A stretch of DNA of 64,000 bases, taken from NCBI GenBank assembly GCA_035998445.1, contig DASYHQ010000018.1, forward strand, positions 607,122 to 671,121. The letters are read 5' to 3'. Shown piece after piece: positions 61,206 to 64,000 of this stretch (its first letter is position 1; each line of letters starts with the position of its first letter). This DNA comes from Tepidisphaeraceae bacterium (lineage in GTDB: Bacteria > Planctomycetota > Phycisphaerae > Tepidisphaerales > Tepidisphaeraceae). The position numbers were made by a program, and so were the translations under genes. The notes beneath the pieces were generated by a model. It did not search any database. It was not told where the DNA came from and saw only the letters and a list, made by a program, of their open reading frames with translations.

Positions 61206-62264
61206 TCAAACGCGGAACGCCCTTGCGACGAACCGGTCCGACTCGCGCGCGAAGTCGGTCGGCACCGGCGGCAGCGCGATCCACTGCGATGATCGCCCTA
61301 ATGCTTTACCGATCTCACGTTCCAGTTGCCCCGGCCGGCACAGCGCTCCGGTGTTAGTTGATGCAAAGATCACGCCTCCCGGCCGAAGCAGCGCCGCGGC
61401 CTCCTTTACCAGCCGGTGATAATCGCTCTCGGCGCTCCAAGGGCGAATGCCCTTCTTCTTCGATCCCGACCCAAAACTAGGCGGGTCCAGCAAAATGAGG
61501 TCGTACGTCAGCGACTTCCGCCGGGCGTAACTGAAGAACTCGAACGTATCCATCTTCGCAAACCGGTGCGGCTGGGGGTCGATCCCGTTGTGCACGAGGT
61601 TCCGCTTGCCCCACTCCAGGTATCGCCCGGAAACGTCGACGCTGGTCGTGACCGCCCCACCGATTGCCGTTGCCACCGAGAAGGCACAGGTGTACGCAAA
61701 CGTGTTCAGCACCGCGGGTGGGTCGCCTTCGTCCCGTTTTGTCGCAAGACGGGCCACGTACTCACCGGCCCACAATCGGTTGTTCCGCTGATCCAAAAAC
61801 AGCCCGGTCGACAAGCCGTCGTACAACCGAACTTCCAGCGTGCAGCGGCCCTCGCGGATCAGCAGTTCCTCCGGCAGGGGTTCACCCGCCAACGGCTGCG
61901 CCTGCGTGACGACGGCCGGCAACTCACCACCCAGCCGCGATCGGTCTCTCGCGAACGGTTTGAGGTAGATCGCCTGCACGCCCAGTGGTCGCAGGACGTC
62001 CAGCAACGCCGGCGCATCCCGGTTGGCGTCGAACGAGCGCGGCGGGCGTCCCTCGTACAAGATCAGCACCGCCCCCGGGCCGTAGACGTCGATGAACACC
62101 CCGTCGATACCGTCCGCAGCGCCCGAGAAGACCCGGTACGCCTGTGTCTGGTCAGCCTCGACCACCGCCCGCCGTCGCTCGATCGCGGCGCGCAACAGCG
62201 CCGCGGGGGCCTCTCCAGTTTCGCGTGTACGCGGGTGGTGCTGCATGGACGCGTTGTAGTACAC
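61206..62264 (-). CDS. RlmI/RlmK-like class I rRNA methyltransferase
   Basis: A 352-residue SAM-dependent methyltransferase. An N-terminal EEHEE-like domain (RVFSGAADGIDGVFIDVYGP) precedes the catalytic fold: GLFLDQRNNR, NTFAYTCAFSVATAIGGA for SAM binding, SVDVSGRYLEWGKRNLVHNG and the catalytic LILLDPPSFG. That is the RlmI (23S rRNA m5C1962) pattern, although the N-terminal PUA domain of E. coli RlmI is reduced or missing. The target base is inferred only from family. Confidence 0.87.
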   Translation of the reverse strand: MYYNASMQHHPRTRETGEAPAALLRAAIERRRAVVEADQTQAYRVFSGAADGIDGVFIDVYGPGAVLILYEGRPPRSFDANRDAPALLDVLRPLGVQAIYLKPFARDRSRLGGELPAVVTQAQPLAGEPLPEELLIREGRCTLEVRLYDGLSTGLFLDQRNNRLWAGEYVARLATKRDEGDPPAVLNTFAYTCAFSVATAIGGAVTTSVDVSGRYLEWGKRNLVHNGIDPQPHRFAKMDTFEFFSYARRKSLTYDLILLDPPSFGSGSKKKGIRPWSAESDYHRLVKEAAALLRPGGVIFASTNTGALCRPGQLEREIGKALGRSSQWIALPPVPTDFARESDRFVARAFRV

Positions 62265-62330
62265 CCGGCTGCCGGGAAAGTCACGGCAGTCTATACTTCA
62301 ACGGCGCGCAACACCGTCGGCGGAACCCCT

Positions 62331-62555
62331 ATGGCAAACATCGAACAATACTGCGACCGCTGCAGCAAACGGTTGGTCACGTTCTACAACATCCAGCCCG
62401 ACGGCACGTGCGAGCACCTGAAGACCCACAGCGCTCCCGAGGCCAGCCAGATGCAGTTCAAAATTGACGAGGGCCACGACGGTGTCCGTTACCTTCACCC
62501 CATCTGCCCCAAGTGCGGCCACGAGCAGCCTACCGGCATCACCTCGCCGGGCTGA
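62331..62555 (+). CDS. Small two-knuckle zinc-ribbon protein
   Basis: A 74-residue protein from ATG 62331. CDRCSKR near the N-terminus and CPKCGHEQ near residue 61 form a zinc ribbon; an extra CEH and HPICP pair lie between. It is divergent from the RlmI-like gene, with 66 bp between starts. I do not recognise a family; nucleic-acid or protein binding is possible. Confidence 0.68.
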   Translation: MANIEQYCDRCSKRLVTFYNIQPDGTCEHLKTHSAPEASQMQFKIDEGHDGVRYLHPICPKCGHEQPTGITSPG

Positions 62556-62705
62556 GGCATCGCGATGGAAGGCCAATGTCCTGCCCGCCGGCAGCGCTAT
62601 GGCAGCACGCGAAGGTTGACGCTACGCTTTCCACACCTACCGCGAGATCATGATGATCGGCAGCAGTCGGGTCGAGACGTACATCAGGACATCAGGCAAA
62701 CACCC

Positions 62706-63605
62706 ATGAAAGTTGTCGTGACGGGCAGTGCGGGCCTTTTGGGATCGCGCGTGACAGCGGCGTTGATGGTGGACGGACATGACGTGGTCGCGACGGACGT
62801 TCGCGCCCCAGACGGTGAAGCCGCCGCCACGACGCGGGTGATCGACCTTTGCCAGATCGAGGCCGTCCGCGAGCTGGTGACCGGCGCCGACGTCGTCTGC
62901 CACTTGGGCAACCTGCCCAGCACGGTCCCGAGCGGGCGGTCGAAGGGGTACATCAACAACACGGCAGCCAACTACAACGTCTACCTGGCGGCGACGGAGG
63001 CGGGCGTTCGGCGAATCGTGTACGCGTCGAGCGTGCAGGCGTATGGGTGCTTCGGTTTTACCTCGGCCCCGGGTGACGGCAACTTCACGCCCCCGCGTTA
63101 TCTGCCGCTAGACGAGGACCACCCCCTTCAGCCCGCCGACGCCTACCCGCTGAGCAAGGCCACCGGCGAGTGGATCGCCGCCAGCTTTTGCCGGGCCATT
63201 CCGGATCTAACCGCCTGGTCGCTGCGCTTCACCGGCATCCGAGTCCCCCAGCCACCACGGCCTCCCCACTTCGGCCCGCGCAATAAGCACGGGGTGTCGC
63301 CGCGATTAATGCTGGGCGGGATGTGCACGTGGGTCCACATGGACGACGCCATCCGCGCCACCGTCCTGGCCTGCGCCGCCGACCGTCCCGGGCACACGCC
63401 GTTGAACATCGTCGCGCAGACGAGCCGCCCGGCATGGACGCCCGAAGCGCTGGCCGCGCTCTATGGGTCCGTACCCGAGTTCCGGCGTCCCGTACTGCCC
63501 GAGCAATCGCTGGTTAGCGGCGATCGGGCCGAACAGCTGCTGGGCTTTCGCGCCGCACATGATGAGCCGACGATGGAGCCAGCCCAGCCCACGGTTGGTG
63601 GCTAA
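62706..63605 (+). CDS. NAD-dependent epimerase/dehydratase (extended SDR)
   Basis: A 299-residue extended SDR from ATG 62706. It has the nucleotide-binding VVVTGSAGLLGSRV, TDVRAP, HLGNLPS, the catalytic serine region VYASSVQAYG and the YxxxK motif in DAYPLSKATGEW. RFTGIRVPQPP and VHMDDAIRATVLA follow in family order. Such enzymes act on nucleotide sugars or uronates; uronate dehydrogenase is a reasonable alternative. The start follows about 150 bp after the small zinc gene. Confidence 0.88.
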   Translation: MKVVVTGSAGLLGSRVTAALMVDGHDVVATDVRAPDGEAAATTRVIDLCQIEAVRELVTGADVVCHLGNLPSTVPSGRSKGYINNTAANYNVYLAATEAGVRRIVYASSVQAYGCFGFTSAPGDGNFTPPRYLPLDEDHPLQPADAYPLSKATGEWIAASFCRAIPDLTAWSLRFTGIRVPQPPRPPHFGPRNKHGVSPRLMLGGMCTWVHMDDAIRATVLACAADRPGHTPLNIVAQTSRPAWTPEALAALYGSVPEFRRPVLPEQSLVSGDRAEQLLGFRAAHDEPTMEPAQPTVGG

Positions 63606-63678
63606 ACCACGGGTACGCTCTCCAACCGACTCGTTCGAGGACCGTCATGCTCTGCCTCGACCCTATGTTCAAGCAGTT

Positions 63679-63712
63679 CCTGTAGTGGCGACCCCTGCGT
63701 CGCCACTACAGG
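63679..63712. repeat. 14-bp perfect inverted repeat
   Basis: CCTGTAGTGGCGAC and GTCGCCACTACAGG enclose a six-base loop, 74 bp after the epimerase stop. No T tract follows, so it is more likely a repeat element or RNA-stabilising hairpin than an intrinsic terminator. Confidence 0.8.
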
Positions 63713-63760
63713 ATGATGACGGAAACCAGGGTCAAGACGGAGCCGGTTGTCACGCGTTCC

Positions 63761-63981
63761 AACCGAGTTTGCACCGATGCCAATTGCGTTCGCACCGATG
63801 ACAACCGAGTTGCACCGATAACAACCGGGTTTGCACCGATGCCAATCCAGTTTGCACCGATGACAACCCGCTTTGCACCGATGACAACCAGGTTTGCACC
63901 GATGACAATCGAGTTTTCACCGATGCAAACTGAGTTTGCACCGATGCCAATCGAGGTTGCACCGATGCCAATCGGGTTTGG
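63761..63981. repeat. 21-bp tandem array T4 (GTTTGCACCGATGACAACC unit)
   Basis: About ten units of a GTTTGCACCGATGACAACC-type repeat with a 21-bp period; one unit (near 63806-63825) is 20 bp long. That missing base shifts the translation frame of the repeat, yet both frames stay open, which argues against a coding role. The window ends 19 bp later, so the neighbouring gene is not visible. Confidence 0.94.
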
Positions 63982-64000
63982 CATCGCCTGAATTCGGGAT

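Noticed and set aside
63679..63712. Intrinsic terminator after the epimerase gene
   Set aside because: Perfect 14-bp stem but no T tract follows; recorded as a repeat instead.
63713..63991. Open frames through array T4 encoding FAPMTTR-type heptads
   Set aside because: A one-base deletion in one unit changes the repeated peptide mid-way, which would not be tolerated in a real repeat protein.

Overview
The window is about 65% GC, dense in single-copy genes, and looks like a chromosomal segment of a planctomycete, most likely class Phycisphaerae. The clearest lineage mark is the secreted FG-GAP protein at 38934-41615, whose N-terminus carries the ERRVLMSA-type sorting/signal motif common in planctomycete exported proteins. 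A membrane-bound NfeD/FloA pair, a CHASE3-SpoIIE phosphatase and two Gfo/Idh/MocA dehydrogenases plus two TIM-barrel sugar isomerase-like enzymes fit the same group. I see no rRNA, tRNA, CRISPR array or prophage.

Layout. 1-4.6 kb: 3' part of a Ski2-like helicase, a sugar isomerase-like enzyme, a DPM1-like glycosyltransferase and a small basic protein. 4.1-5.9 kb: a RAYT transposase inside three clusters of REP palindromes, plus a 21-bp tandem array. 5.9-9.9 kb: NADP isocitrate dehydrogenase, a TIM-barrel enzyme and a SpoIIE phosphatase. 10.3-18.3 kb: a peptide-type ABC importer operon that starts with a substrate-binding protein fused to a permease and is followed by a FAD oxidoreductase with a C-terminal Rieske domain. 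18.6-23 kb: a tandem HD-GYP protein, a short-chain dehydrogenase and TatC. 23.4-29.4 kb: a Gln/Pro-rich membrane protein, FloA and two NfeD proteins in one operon, then three + strand genes of unknown or loosely known role. 29.8-38.6 kb: TsaB with a beta-propeller lipoprotein, an amidohydrolase, hypoxanthine phosphoribosyltransferase with a PH-domain membrane protein, a PGPGW/flippase fusion and a dehydrogenase. 38.9-46.6 kb: the FG-GAP protein, LipA, a Ycf46-like AAA ATPase and MltA. 47-54.3 kb: IleRS, a MATE exporter with an attenuator-like leader, MetRS and a small zinc protein. 54.4-63.6 kb: an aldo-keto reductase, a dehydrogenase, a TlyA-like methyltransferase, inositol-phosphate synthase, a TPR lipoprotein, a fatty-acid desaturase, an RlmI-like methyltransferase, a small zinc-ribbon protein and a sugar-nucleotide-type epimerase.

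The most unusual content is between genes. There are at least five families of long interspersed inverted repeats, several with clear terminal inverted repeats. There are also four tandem arrays with unrelated sequences but the same 21-bp period (4757-4990, 43218-43449, 50067-50240, 63761-63981). The first three each lie about 160-180 bp upstream of a gene start. A 19-codon Ile/Val-rich reading frame followed by an intrinsic terminator precedes the MATE exporter gene and looks like a branched-chain amino acid attenuator in an unexpected place.
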